Origin: an uncultured Flavobacteriales bacterium
GTDB taxonomy: Bacteria > Bacteroidota > Bacteroidia > Flavobacteriales > Schleiferiaceae
Direction: 5' to 3'
Assembly: GCA_950073045.1 (NCBI GenBank)
Contig: CATMQD010000009.1
Location: 1-34,546, forward strand
Length of the DNA stretch: 34,546 nt
The notes below the pieces were generated by a model. It was not told where the DNA came from and did not search any database. It saw nothing but the letters and a program-made list of their open reading frames with translations. Position 1 is the stretch's first letter; each line of letters begins with the position of its first letter. Below, in pieces: positions 15,536 through 24,217 of this stretch. A program made the translations under genes and the position numbers.

Positions 15536-16039
15536 TCAATTCTCAATATCATTAGGTCCCTTCGATACAGATTTCCTAGCTCGCAGGATAGCTATGGTTA
15601 TGGAACCAAGAATAAAAGCAGGTATGATTTGAACTAGAGCGCCATAAATAACATGGTTTAGGAGCGTTTGTGTCCAGTGATCAAAGTATTGTCCGTAATG
15701 AGTGCCAATTTCCCATCTTGTATCAAGCCACCAAGCAGCAACAACCGTAAGCCTGGAAACAGGTGAAAAAATGATTAAACCACCCAACAATAGGAGATAG
15801 GCTTTCTTTTCATCATAAAGTTTTATTCCCCAATAAACTGAAAAGGCTAAGGCTAGCCAGAGCAGTCCCAATATGAAAATAACATATTCAGGTAGACCGG
15901 CTAGTTCAAGTAAAAAACGAAAAGGGGTTAAAAAAAGACTAATAATTATCGGGACTTTGGCAAGATCAAGGGCCCGATGAAGAAGGCTTTGCTTTTTTTC
16001 TATTTCCTTTTCTATAATCATTGAATCTTTACTTTTCAT
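15536..16039 (-). CDS. Small integral membrane protein of unknown family
   Basis: This is a 167-residue protein with four likely membrane spans (about 27-46, 50-72, 80-102 and 125-152). A conserved-looking loop, WLDTRWEIGTHYGQYFDHW, faces the outside or the periplasm between spans 3 and 4. The ends are charged (KSKDSMIIEKEIEKK at the N-terminus). I do not recognise the family. The gene starts 69 bp after the S41 protease gene on the same strand and may be co-transcribed with it. Confidence 0.7.
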   Translation of the reverse strand: MKSKDSMIIEKEIEKKQSLLHRALDLAKVPIIISLFLTPFRFLLELAGLPEYVIFILGLLWLALAFSVYWGIKLYDEKKAYLLLLGGLIIFSPVSRLTVVAAWWLDTRWEIGTHYGQYFDHWTQTLLNHVIYGALVQIIPAFILGSITIAILRARKSVSKGPNDIEN

Positions 16040-16108
16040 TTTAGGCTTGTTGCCAGCGGTTTTTGCAAAAGGTCATTTTAATGCCCTTTACACGGTGCTA
16101 TCTGCACT

Positions 16109-17452
16109 TCAGCTTTCTGTCTTTAAGTTTTTATCTGAACTACCATTATCGTAATGCCCTTCAACTGCAAGGCTTTGTCCATTTTCAACAATGAATTTTA
16201 AGCGAAACGAATTATTTTTTTTTAGCATAAACTCCTTGTCGTTGAGTGGTATCATTTTGTATTGAATTTCTGTGCCTTCTCTCTGATAATACAAATTGTT
16301 GTCCTTCAAACTAATCATCCTCGGTCCATAATTCCCGATGTATGATTTAAGAATTGGAGTATCTACCAATACGGGTTCCATTATGGCCTTAAGCCCTTCC
16401 AAATGCCAGGTATAAAACCTTTGGTTGATTTCATTTTCTTTGTTTGCCTGTATTAAAGTTTCTAAGGCCTTAGTTTGTGCAAGTTCTAAGGCCTGGCTTG
16501 CTGGGATTTCTATATGTGGAGTTACACCGGTGCCTTCCCAGTTTGTTTTTGTGATTGGGTTTATGGCCCGACCGATGGGAATAGTTATCGAAAATTTATC
16601 GGTAGCACTAACTGGTCCGCTAGGATGAGCCCCACCCCCAGTTGTTTCACCAATTATTGTGGCTCGTTTTAAGTGTTTCAAATTGTAGCAAAACTCTTCT
16701 GCTGCAGAAAAGGTTCTGTTACTTGTTAATAGATATACTGGAGTATTTGGAACTCGCCTTCCTTGCACATATGGAAGGGTCCAGGTTTGCGTGGTCTCAT
16801 TGGAGGGTCTCCAATAAAAATTATTTAGATGTACAGGATTGCTGTTAAATAAGTAGCTGGTGATAAGTTGAATCATAGCCGGGCTGCCACCGCCATTCAT
16901 CCGTAAATCGATAATTATAGCATCAGTGTTGCTTAAAAAATTCATGACAGAAACGGCTGTTAGTCCAGCATATTCTACATCTTCAAAGCTTCTTAAATCT
17001 AAGTATCCAATGTTACCGCCCAATATTTTCAACTCTTTAAAACCAAAATTATCGCGTTTAATTTCATTGATGTATTGATTAAGATAACGCAAACTATCTT
17101 CAGCGCTCACAACTTCATTTCGGGCCTTAATATCTTCAGGGGCATAATCTACACGAATGTGCTTATCGTGGCTTATCGCTAAAAGATCAGCGGTAAGCTG
17201 GTACGCAAAATCATTGGGGTTATTAATAGAATTATACTTGCCTTTCTTAAGGTTTTCCCTGATTAAATTAGACATCTCCTTGGCCACTTCTGGGAAAATA
17301 TAGAACCCCAATAGCTTGTTGCTAATTGAATCTACAGTAATCGATTTCTCCTGATAGGTGAGTTCATCATATCCAGCCTGCGCATTGGCTTCATTGGTAA
17401 ATAGTATTGAAAAAAAAGTAATCACCAATAAAATTGAATTCGTTCGTTTCAT
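16109..17452 (-). CDS. S41 family (C-terminal-processing/IRBP-like) serine protease, secreted
   Basis: The start was set at ATG 17452 (447 residues): it opens a signal peptide (MKRTNSILLVITFFSILF, cleavage after ANA) and has a good ribosome-binding site, AGAGGA, 5 bases upstream. An N-terminal helical domain (SISNKLLGFYIFPEVAKEM) is that of IRBP-like S41 proteins. The catalytic core follows: GYLDLRSF, IIDLRMNGGGSP, the nucleophile serine in SNRTFSAAEEF, and IGETTGGGAHP. No PDZ domain is evident, as in other IRBP-like members. A C-terminal beta-rich domain (YIGNYGPRMISLKDNNLYY) ends the protein. It acts in the periplasm or outside the cell; the substrate is unknown. Confidence 0.9.
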   Translation of the reverse strand: MKRTNSILLVITFFSILFTNEANAQAGYDELTYQEKSITVDSISNKLLGFYIFPEVAKEMSNLIRENLKKGKYNSINNPNDFAYQLTADLLAISHDKHIRVDYAPEDIKARNEVVSAEDSLRYLNQYINEIKRDNFGFKELKILGGNIGYLDLRSFEDVEYAGLTAVSVMNFLSNTDAIIIDLRMNGGGSPAMIQLITSYLFNSNPVHLNNFYWRPSNETTQTWTLPYVQGRRVPNTPVYLLTSNRTFSAAEEFCYNLKHLKRATIIGETTGGGAHPSGPVSATDKFSITIPIGRAINPITKTNWEGTGVTPHIEIPASQALELAQTKALETLIQANKENEINQRFYTWHLEGLKAIMEPVLVDTPILKSYIGNYGPRMISLKDNNLYYQREGTEIQYKMIPLNDKEFMLKKNNSFRLKFIVENGQSLAVEGHYDNGSSDKNLKTES

Positions 17453-17566
17453 AATTTCCTCTTTAACTCTAAGCACCCGGTTAGCCACTGTTATTTAGTT
17501 TTAATTCTGTCTTTATAGCGTGCTTTACTACTTTATTCAACAGCTTTTAGCGCATCACTACCGCTT

Positions 17567-18331
17567 TTAAAATTTATAAACCCCATTGATATCACCAGCC
17601 AGTTGTAAAATCCAACTCCCTTCTTTTAAGTTTAGGTTGGCCCGATAAGCATCGAAAGCGGTTCCAACCAGAGTATCGGGAAGGTTTGCCGCCATAATAG
17701 ACAATACACTAGTGCCATGGCTGCCCCAGCCCGAAAACACGTTAGTGTCATTAGTTAGATAGTTAAAAGTTCCTAAAAGTCTTGGAGAGTTGCGCAGACT
17801 ATCAAAAGCAGGGCTTTGCAGGAAGCCTTCATATCCGGCATCAATTACAGCAATCCTAATACCCGTTCCGGTATGGCCCTTTTCATGCAGCAAATGACCA
17901 TTCAGCATTTCAATCTGCCCTCGGGCAAATCCATAATCCAAGGTGTCGCCAGAATTAACTCCACACTAGAAACTTTGATGTCTCTTAGGAAATTCAATAC
18001 GCTCCACAAAAGGTAAGGAGGCAATTAATTGGGCTTGTGGATGACGGACATATACATAGTTCAGCCATTTGGACTGCGCCAAGGGCGAAGCGCCTAAATC
18101 TTTCAGGGCCTGCAGGTACTCTTTGGCAATGGGTAAATGGCTCCTTTTAATGGGGATATTTTGGAGAGCCCGGCGGTTAAGAGCAGCGCTTGACAGGAAT
18201 CCTTCTGGGGAATCGAGTAAACCCAGACTGGAGCCTTTATCTTTTAGGTAAACTCTAAATTCAGTTTGGCCTTGAACTTTTAGGCTTAGGCAAAAAAGAA
18301 GTCCTGTTAAAACGTAGCTATATTTAAACAT
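17567..18331 (-). pseudogene. Dead subtilisin-like (S8) protease with T9SS-type tail
   Basis: ATG 18331 opens a signal peptide (MFKYSYVLTGLLFCLSLKVQ) and the usual N-terminal region of Bacteroidota S8 proteases (RRALQNIPIKRSHLPI, SKWLNYVYVRHPQ, LPFVERIEFPK). An in-frame TAG at 17966-17968 then breaks the gene; the same frame resumes DYGFARGQIEMLNGHLLHEK and contains the catalytic Asp (RIAVIDAGYEGF) and His (SHGTSVLSIMAAN). After VGTAFDA the text jumps to AYRANLNLKEGSWILQLAG and ends INGVYKF, a T9SS-tail-like end. The whole catalytic Ser region is missing, so an internal deletion is inferred as well as the nonsense mutation. The product cannot be an active protease. Confidence 0.8.
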
Positions 18332-18609
18332 GTTATTTTTTATTAATAGTTATCAGATTAGCAACTGATATATTGATTCTGAGCAGCCCTATTAGGTTCT
18401 TATTGCTGGTGTGAATATGGCCATTTCCAGATCAATGGATATCCCAAGAGAAATAGCAATACCGGGCTTATTCAAAGCAATATTTGGCGTAGAGCCCATG
18501 GCAAGTTTATTTGCTTTTTTTCTTCAAGGTCCTTTCGATATATCTTTTAGGGCCGCCGTAGATGTGTACTTGCAGGCCTTGCTGATCATTCTGTTGGTAA
18601 AATCCCGGC
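18332..18609. other. Gap with uncertain minus-strand coding traces
   Basis: No gene is called here. Just past the esterase stop, a minus-strand frame without start (18507-18614) reads YKPGFYQQNDQQGLQVHIYG and ends RTLKKKSK; a 35-codon ORF with ATG follows at 18392-18499. Both have protein-like composition but no recognised relatives, and each could be chance. The plus-strand 89-codon ORF here overlaps the esterase gene and was rejected. Confidence 0.25.
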
Positions 18610-19863
18610 TTATATCTTCTTTCCTAGCGCCTCCATTCTATCCTTGTGATATTGGCTGCCACTTAATGCATAGGCCTTAGAAACGGCCTTTAAAGCATTG
18701 GCCATATCATCCTGACTTTCGTAATAATCAGCCAAGGAATCAAAGGCATTGGCACTACTTGGATAGTACTCAATGCAAAGCTCAAAAAACATTTTAGCCT
18801 TAGCGACTTGCCCCATATCCAGGTACATATAGCCACTCATATTCATCAGCTCTTCAGGATAAGGTGGAACAGGATGGCCAAAATGAGTTTCGAGTTTTTG
18901 AGCCCGGTATTTCATAATTTCATACAAGTCGTCTTTGGGTGTGTCTGGCACATTGAACTTATCGGTTTGCTCCATTTGATACCATTGAAAAAGTGCCAGC
19001 ATTCCGTCTAACATGGAAGGTAATGGAACCGTTCCGTGTAAATCGTTTGGATAATGCTTCCAGTAGGATTTCAGCCCTTGACTCTTCTCCTTCAGCAGAT
19101 TTCTAAACTGCACATTGGAGCGTGAGAAAAGGGTGAAATCAGAAGTATCATGCATCAGATTGTCGATGGTTATCGTTGGATCTCGCATATGCAGTTGCCC
19201 GCTCATTGATATGAAAATGGCTTTGCCCTCGTGATCTGCGGTAGGCAATGATTTTTGGGCTTGCTTCAGCAGTTGTTGATCATCCCAGTCCAAGCTTGGG
19301 TCAATAGCCAAATAGTTGGCAAATTGCTTTGGGTCATTGATAAACTCATAGCAAACAAAAAGACCGCCATAGGAGTGGCCCACTAAAGTTCTGTAAGAGC
19401 TTGCCCGATATTTATGCTCCACAAAAGGAATGAGTTCTTCTTTTATGAATTTAGCAAATGTGGCGGCTTCGCCATTCTCTTGCTGAAAGGGCATTCCATG
19501 CTTGGAGGTGATGGTAGTTGGCGTCAGGTTTTTAGTGCGATCATGGTCATTGGAAATAGCAATGAGAATCATCTCGGGCATAAAACCACCGTAGTAGGTC
19601 TCATGAACGGTATTAAGTGCAGGAAGCAAGACGTCACCATCTAATAGATAAACTACCGGGTATTCTCTTTGGTTCTCAGGGTTGTAGCCATTTGGCAGTT
19701 GAACGTAAATGGTTCGTGTTTCACTGAGGGTCTTGGAGTAAAGGCTATCCTTTAAGCCTAGTTGTTGTAAATAGCTGCCTTCTTTTTGCGCCAGTGCACA
19801 AAAGTGAATGAGCAAACTAAAAACAAGGATGTGTATGCTTCTTAAATTGCTGGTTGTTTTCAT
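18610..19863 (-). CDS. Secreted esterase of the alpha/beta-hydrolase fold (EstD/IroE-Fes-like) with C-terminal TPR
   Basis: This 417-residue protein begins with a signal peptide (HILVFSLLIHFCALAQ). The hydrolase domain shows RTIYVQLPNGYNPENQREYP, the oxyanion-region YLLDGDVLL, the nucleophile elbow GHSYGG, and a late HGTVPLP that supplies the catalytic His; an Asp in the region AIDPSLDWDD completes the family pattern. This is the putative-esterase family that includes siderophore and feruloyl esterases. The last ~90 residues carry TPR-like helices (YMYLDMGQVAKAKMFFELC), an addition common in Bacteroidota members. It lies 26 bp after the YdeI-like gene and is probably co-transcribed. Confidence 0.88.
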   Translation of the reverse strand: MKTTSNLRSIHILVFSLLIHFCALAQKEGSYLQQLGLKDSLYSKTLSETRTIYVQLPNGYNPENQREYPVVYLLDGDVLLPALNTVHETYYGGFMPEMILIAISNDHDRTKNLTPTTITSKHGMPFQQENGEAATFAKFIKEELIPFVEHKYRASSYRTLVGHSYGGLFVCYEFINDPKQFANYLAIDPSLDWDDQQLLKQAQKSLPTADHEGKAIFISMSGQLHMRDPTITIDNLMHDTSDFTLFSRSNVQFRNLLKEKSQGLKSYWKHYPNDLHGTVPLPSMLDGMLALFQWYQMEQTDKFNVPDTPKDDLYEIMKYRAQKLETHFGHPVPPYPEELMNMSGYMYLDMGQVAKAKMFFELCIEYYPSSANAFDSLADYYESQDDMANALKAVSKAYALSGSQYHKDRMEALGKKI

Positions 19864-19889
19864 TTTCTTAATTTCTTTTTTTGATGTTA

Positions 19890-20465
19890 TTATCTTAAAT
19901 GTTCTGGCAGCACCTCTCTAGTGGCGTTCGCCGCGATTTCTATAATTCTTTTCTGTCTCGTTTCATCTCTTTTAGCCGAAACCACCCAGTACAAAAGCAT
20001 TTTTTTAGTAGAGTTTGATAGTGTCTTAAAGTAGTCCTCCGCCTTTTGGGATTTTGCAAGTTCTTCTTTTAAATCCTCAGGAATTATCAGGGCCTCAACT
20101 CCATCTAAGGTTGTCCAAGAACCATTCTCCTTTGCGATTTCGATGCTTTTGTAGCCGGCCTCTCGCATAAGTCCTTGATCGATTAAACTTCTTACTTTGT
20201 CTTTATTCACTTTAGACCAATTACTCTTTGCTTTCCTTTTAGTGAAGTATTGCTTGTACCTAGTGCTGTCTACGGTCCTTTTGGTACTGTCGATCCAACC
20301 GAAACACAAGGCTTCATCAACAGACTCGCTCCAAGTTAGGTTATGCTTTGGAGCATTCTTTTTGTAGAATATGACCCAAATAGCCTGCTTCTTTTCATGG
20401 TTTAAGTCGAGCCATTTACGCCAATCCTTCTTGCCCTCTGGACAAAATTCTTCAACCTTATTCAT
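19890..20465 (-). CDS. YdeI/OmpD-associated family protein
   Basis: This 191-residue cytoplasmic protein matches the YdeI/OmpD-associated family: RKWLDLNHEKKQAIWVIFYK near the start, then SVDEALCFGWIDSTKRTVD, then FTKRKAKSNWSKVNKDKV, and a C-terminal helical region ending EVLPEHLR. The biochemical role is not established; some relatives have been linked to peptide-antibiotic resistance. It is followed 26 bp later by the esterase gene on the same strand. Confidence 0.85.
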   Translation of the reverse strand: MNKVEEFCPEGKKDWRKWLDLNHEKKQAIWVIFYKKNAPKHNLTWSESVDEALCFGWIDSTKRTVDSTRYKQYFTKRKAKSNWSKVNKDKVRSLIDQGLMREAGYKSIEIAKENGSWTTLDGVEALIIPEDLKEELAKSQKAEDYFKTLSNSTKKMLLYWVVSAKRDETRQKRIIEIAANATREVLPEHLR

Positions 20466-20574
20466 CCCTTATTGTAGGTATTTAACATTATTTATTTCAA
20501 GACTAAAGGTCATTCGCTTTCCAATTTAAAGATGCATAGTGCAGTGCGCAGTTTGCTTCTATGCTAAGCTTAAA

Positions 20575-21480
20575 CTAAGCTTTAGCGCTATTAGACATTA
20601 ATCGATTTATGAGTTGGTTTAATGCCACTTTCGCTTCTCTCATCACAGGCAGAAATGGCCAAATATGCAGCATATTCTTCCCCAAGATTACTTCTACTTT
20701 AACACCTTCCGCTTCCATCTTTTTAACAGCCAATTGCTGGTCTGGATAGGTGATATCTTTTTCGGCCAGAAACAGTACAGTTTTCGGGAATCCATTAAAG
20801 CTAGCGTAGAATGGGGAGATGATTGCGTTTTTTAAATCTATCTCCCCAGCACACATTTTCTTGGCGCTTAGCACTCCTGCCTTTGACAGCATAGGGTCTC
20901 TTAGATCTACTTCCTCAATCTTTGGATTAGACATGCTAGCGTCCATAACGGGAGAAACCAAAACAAGCTTAGTAGGTAGTTCTAGATTCTTCTGAATTAA
21001 TCTTTGTGTTAGCGCAGTAACCAATGTTCCTCCTACAGAGTCACCCAAAAGGGTAATCTTATTCGCCGAGTATTCTTTTAGCGCTGTAGCATAAACTAGG
21101 TCAATATTATTGGAGATGCTTGCAATTTGGTTTTCAGGGGCTTTTGGGTAATCGCATAACCAAACGGTTTGCCCCGTTTTAGCGGCAATCTTTTTAAGCA
21201 CCTTCCAATGCAAATCGGTAGGTCCGGAAATAAAGGCGCCTCCATGTACCAACAGAATTAAACCTTTAGAAGCATCAGCTCCTTTTAGCTCAGTAATGGT
21301 GCTAGCTGCTATTTTGAAGATGCTAAGCTTTTTTCTAGGAAAAAAGGAAACTCCAGGAGCATGTATATCTCCATTTCTTATCCTTCGGAGATTTATGGGG
21401 TCCTGACTAAAGTCTTTTTTTACGCCCTTTAGTTTTAACACCAAAAGCAGCAAGTAATAGCTTAGGCTTTGCTTCAGCAT
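20575..21480 (-). CDS. Alpha/beta hydrolase, hormone-sensitive-lipase-like
   Basis: This 301-residue protein carries the HSL-family HGG oxyanion motif (LILLVHGGAFISGP) and the nucleophile elbow LLGDSVGGTLV, in which the usual GDSAGG has Val for Ala. The acid (VLFLAEKDITYPDQQ) and the His (NMLHIWPFLP) follow in the expected order. Enzymes of this family cleave short acyl esters. No signal peptide is evident; the N-terminus is hydrophobic (LSYYLLLLVLKL) and could be a weak membrane anchor. It starts 48 bp after the glycine-zipper gene and probably belongs to the same transcription unit. Confidence 0.88.
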   Translation of the reverse strand: MLKQSLSYYLLLLVLKLKGVKKDFSQDPINLRRIRNGDIHAPGVSFFPRKKLSIFKIAASTITELKGADASKGLILLVHGGAFISGPTDLHWKVLKKIAAKTGQTVWLCDYPKAPENQIASISNNIDLVYATALKEYSANKITLLGDSVGGTLVTALTQRLIQKNLELPTKLVLVSPVMDASMSNPKIEEVDLRDPMLSKAGVLSAKKMCAGEIDLKNAIISPFYASFNGFPKTVLFLAEKDITYPDQQLAVKKMEAEGVKVEVILGKNMLHIWPFLPVMREAKVALNQLINRLMSNSAKA

Positions 21481-21528
21481 TTTATATTAAATTTTAAACT
21501 TTCATTGAATTGGGACTGCTCGCATCTA

Positions 21529-21705
21529 TCAACTGGCATCTTCGTTTTTCTTTTTCTGCATGGAGTATCCAATAGCTGCTCCAATGGCAATACCTATGGG
21601 GATACCAACTGCGATGTTGTCCATTGCTACTCCTAGAGCTGCACCAATAGCAGTTCCAAGGGCGATGCCCTTAGCAATGTATTTCGATTCGTGTTCTTTT
21701 TTCAT
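21529..21705 (-). CDS. Small glycine-zipper membrane protein
   Basis: This 58-residue ORF (ATG 21705, stop 21529-21531) reads KKEHESKYIAKGIALG, then GAALGVAMDNIAVGIPIG, then IGAAIGYSMQ, ending KKKNEDAS. Regularly spaced glycines and alanines (GxxxG-type spacing) in two hydrophobic segments are those of glycine-zipper proteins, which form packed helical pairs or oligomers in membranes. Charged ends flank the zipper. It fits exactly between the two hydrolase genes, 26 bp after one and 48 bp before the next. The plus-strand ORF over the same bases is its shadow. Confidence 0.75.
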   Translation of the reverse strand: MKKEHESKYIAKGIALGTAIGAALGVAMDNIAVGIPIGIAIGAAIGYSMQKKKNEDAS

Positions 21706-21731
21706 CTTTATTGGTTTAACCTTAGGTCGAT

Positions 21732-22589
21732 CTAAGCTTCTAAAATCAGGTTTTCAATGAATCGATTGTCTTGAGCCGATTGAACATGCTTGGAGTTTTT
21801 CAGTAAAACACTTTCTTTTAAGGATGGAAATATTTGTCTGGCTCGCTTGATCATTTTTTCGCCCGGAAACAGAACATCTTGTTTCGCCGCAATCAGGTTT
21901 ATCGGGGTTTTTATAAGTTTCGCTTTTTGCTCTGGTATCAGCGGGACTGGAGTAAAGTCCATTGTAAAATGCTCAAATACTTTTGACAAGTACTTAACGG
22001 CAAATTCATCCTTATCGCTAAAGACCTCTTTCAAAAAAGATTCAACGAATTTAATTTTCCCTGTACTCATATACCTCCTCATGGGAATGAAGAATTTAAA
22101 CAGGGCTTTTAGCGGGTTTCCATTTACAATGTACGCTGGCGCAGATAGAAATACTTCCTTGATTTTACTTTCATCATACTCCAAGGTTTTTAAAATAACC
22201 AGTCCCCCAAACGAAAACCCGGCCAGCCTTACATCGGTAATATTGAGTTGGTCAATGACTTCATTCATCCATTTTCCATACGAGTCATCTTTCATACTCG
22301 GTCTAGTTTCTGCACTCTTGTTTGGTTGAGCAATTACATCTACCGCAAATACCCTGTATGACTTGCTTAAGTTCGGATAGGTTTCCAATGCAATGGGGGC
22401 ACAACCATTAGATCCATGCACTAAGATGATAGGAGGATTAGATGGATCTCCCGTAGCTATAATGTTTGTTCTGCCAAAGCTCGTTTCCACTTGAAGGTAG
22501 TCAGAGTCAATGTTGAGCTCATCCAGTTTTTGATCGTAAAGGCTTAAGATTTCTTGCTTGCCTTGGGGCGATTTAAATAGTGATTTCAT
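21732..22589 (-). CDS. Alpha/beta hydrolase
   Basis: The protein has 285 residues. The pattern of a single-domain alpha/beta hydrolase is clear: PPIILVHGSNGCAP supplies the oxyanion HG, RVFAVDVIAQPNKS the second strand, and VRLAGFSFGGLVILK the nucleophile elbow (GFSFGG). The acid is likely in LIAAKQDVLFPG and the His in LKNSKHVQSAQDN. No signal peptide is present, so it is cytoplasmic. The substrate is unknown; this group includes esterases and C-C hydrolases. The downstream glycine-zipper and HSL-type genes follow closely. Confidence 0.87.
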   Translation of the reverse strand: MKSLFKSPQGKQEILSLYDQKLDELNIDSDYLQVETSFGRTNIIATGDPSNPPIILVHGSNGCAPIALETYPNLSKSYRVFAVDVIAQPNKSAETRPSMKDDSYGKWMNEVIDQLNITDVRLAGFSFGGLVILKTLEYDESKIKEVFLSAPAYIVNGNPLKALFKFFIPMRRYMSTGKIKFVESFLKEVFSDKDEFAVKYLSKVFEHFTMDFTPVPLIPEQKAKLIKTPINLIAAKQDVLFPGEKMIKRARQIFPSLKESVLLKNSKHVQSAQDNRFIENLILEA

Positions 22590-22653
22590 ATTATTTATTC
22601 TTTACAGTTTTTAGGCAGGAATTGAAAGCCAATGTTTTTTGTGCATTTTAATT

Positions 22654-23040
22654 TTATTCTAAATTCCTCCAGGTCCATGCCGCCCAAAGAATATATAATG
22701 TTGCTGATATTTCTACTATACTGAAAAAGAGGTAGTGCAGGGTAAAGTCACCATCTAGTAATGTTCCAGCCTGAATTAGCGTGAATACAATTCCGCCAAT
22801 AATATTAAACCAACGATTTAAAGAATATTTTAAAACTCTGGATAGGACAATCATCACCATTGCAAACTCCATGATGATGGCAAAAGTTAGTAGGAAGCTT
22901 TGCGTCAGCTCAATGCCTCCAACTTTACCTTTTAGAAATTGGTTGAGGTCAGGAGCGTGAAAGAGCGTAAAAACATCACAAAAAATGTAATTTACTGTTA
23001 CAAATATCCATAGAGTGGAGAGTAATACTTTTTTATCCAT
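22654..23040 (-). CDS. DUF6326 family membrane protein
   Basis: This 128-residue protein has four predicted membrane spans. The beginning, STLWIFVTVNYIFCDVFTLF, and the following loop match the DUF6326 family (roughly 130-140 residues, function unknown). It lies 64 bp upstream of the alpha/beta hydrolase gene on the same strand and may head that operon. Confidence 0.75.
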   Translation of the reverse strand: MDKKVLLSTLWIFVTVNYIFCDVFTLFHAPDLNQFLKGKVGGIELTQSFLLTFAIIMEFAMVMIVLSRVLKYSLNRWFNIIGGIVFTLIQAGTLLDGDFTLHYLFFSIVEISATLYILWAAWTWRNLE

Positions 23041-23131
23041 GTTTATTATTTTGATTATTTAATGACGCACAAGCGGTTGGGCTATGCGCAGCAGATATGA
23101 TGAGTTTTCAGTTGTAATAATCTTTGATATA

Positions 23132-23166
23132 TCGAAACTTTTTTCCACTGGAAGCTGCCTCGAAAC
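23132..23166. promoter_or_regulatory. Possible operator: direct TCGAAAC repeats upstream of the DUF6326 gene
   Basis: TCGAAAC occurs at 23132-23138 and 23160-23166 (28-bp period), each next to an ATAT run (GATATATCGAAAC and TCGAAACGATAT). They lie about 90-125 bp upstream of the DUF6326 start codon in a 234-bp gap with no gene. No CGAAC-N21 motif is present here. Purely a pattern; no protein is proposed. Confidence 0.25.
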
Positions 23167-23274
23167 GATATGGAAATATTTAATTTTTTGATCATAGGTA
23201 ATGAGTATTCCCTGTTGGTTTTGAGGCTATTTTAATAGAGGTTTCGTGATAACTTAATTAAGGCGATAGATAGG

Positions 23275-24213
23275 TTAATGAGAAAGGGTGATGATGACAT
23301 TTCCCCGTTTATGACCTCGTTCCACATAATTGTGTGCATCGGCCATTTTTTCTAAGGGAAACACTTTATCGATAACAGGTTTGAATCTGCCACTTTCTGC
23401 TAAGTCCTTGAGTTTCAAAAATGCACTTTTCGGAGTTTTAGGAACCCCATTGTCGATGGACAGATATTTGCCACCTTCAGTAAGTGCCCCTTTGCTCTTT
23501 TCCTTTAAGGATGATGTCTTACTGTTTCCTACCGCGTCTATCACGTATTTATAAGCGCTCAATTCGTCTTCTGCATTTGCAAGGGTGTAATCAATTACCT
23601 TATCTGAGCCCAAGGAGCGAACCAGCTCAATATTTCTTGTACTGCACACACTGGTAACCTGAGCTCCGGCATTTTTGGCGAGCTGAACAGCTGCGGTTCC
23701 AATACTTCCTGATGCCCCATAAATGAGCACTTCATCTCCCTTTCGAATATCAGTCTGCTTGAGCAGGTGAGTCGCCAACAAACCTCCATAGGGAATGGCA
23801 GCGGCTTCTTCAAAGCTTAGGTTTTTAGGCTTCAGTGCGATGTTCCAATCCTGAGGCAAACAGATAAACTCTGCGTATGAACCAAAGCGATGTTTCAAGG
23901 ATGAAATGGAACCGTAGGCAAACACTTCATCTCCATTATTAAACGAACTAACATTAGCACCTTTATTTACCACCACTCCCGATGACACCATTCCTAAAAT
24001 CGGGTTTCTTGGTTTTCCGAAACCAAAGATGACTTGAAGTATAAATTTGGGTATTGGGGGCTCGTTTAATCTCCGCATGAGCACATCACTTGCGGTAACT
24101 GAAGTAGCTTTTATCTTTATCAGCACTTCATTTGCTTTAGGTGATGGCTTTTCAAAATTATCCATCACTAGGTTTTCAGAACCTCCGTATTTTAAGCATC
24201 TAATCGCTTTCAT
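23275..24213 (-). CDS. NAD(P)-dependent medium-chain dehydrogenase/quinone oxidoreductase
   Basis: This 312-residue protein is a medium-chain dehydrogenase: GroES-like N-terminal half (KATSVTASDVLMRRLNEPPI, then GMVSSGVVVNKG) and a Rossmann half with VLIYGASGSIGTAAVQLAKN. The PYGGLLATHLL segment and the absence of the structural-zinc cysteine cluster and zinc-ligand His place it with the zinc-free quinone-reductase/zeta-crystallin-like branch. It probably reduces quinones or enones with NADPH. It starts 4 bp after the epoxide-hydrolase-like gene, so the two form an operon under P3. Confidence 0.9.
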   Translation of the reverse strand: MKAIRCLKYGGSENLVMDNFEKPSPKANEVLIKIKATSVTASDVLMRRLNEPPIPKFILQVIFGFGKPRNPILGMVSSGVVVNKGANVSSFNNGDEVFAYGSISSLKHRFGSYAEFICLPQDWNIALKPKNLSFEEAAAIPYGGLLATHLLKQTDIRKGDEVLIYGASGSIGTAAVQLAKNAGAQVTSVCSTRNIELVRSLGSDKVIDYTLANAEDELSAYKYVIDAVGNSKTSSLKEKSKGALTEGGKYLSIDNGVPKTPKSAFLKLKDLAESGRFKPVIDKVFPLEKMADAHNYVERGHKRGNVIITLSH

Positions 24214-24217
24214 AATT

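Noticed and set aside
16040-16108. CGAAC-type promoter for the 167-residue membrane protein
   Set aside because: CAAAAGGT occurs on the plus strand, but the half-site position reads GTGCT; match judged too poor.
18411-18680. Plus-strand ORF of 89 codons with hydrophobic text
   Set aside because: It overlaps the 3' end of the minus-strand esterase, has no relatives I recognise and no promoter; judged to be a shadow.
21560-21760. Plus-strand ORF of 66 codons rich in Pro/Ala/Met
   Set aside because: It is the antisense shadow of the glycine-zipper gene; the repetitive text reflects its Gly/Ala codons.
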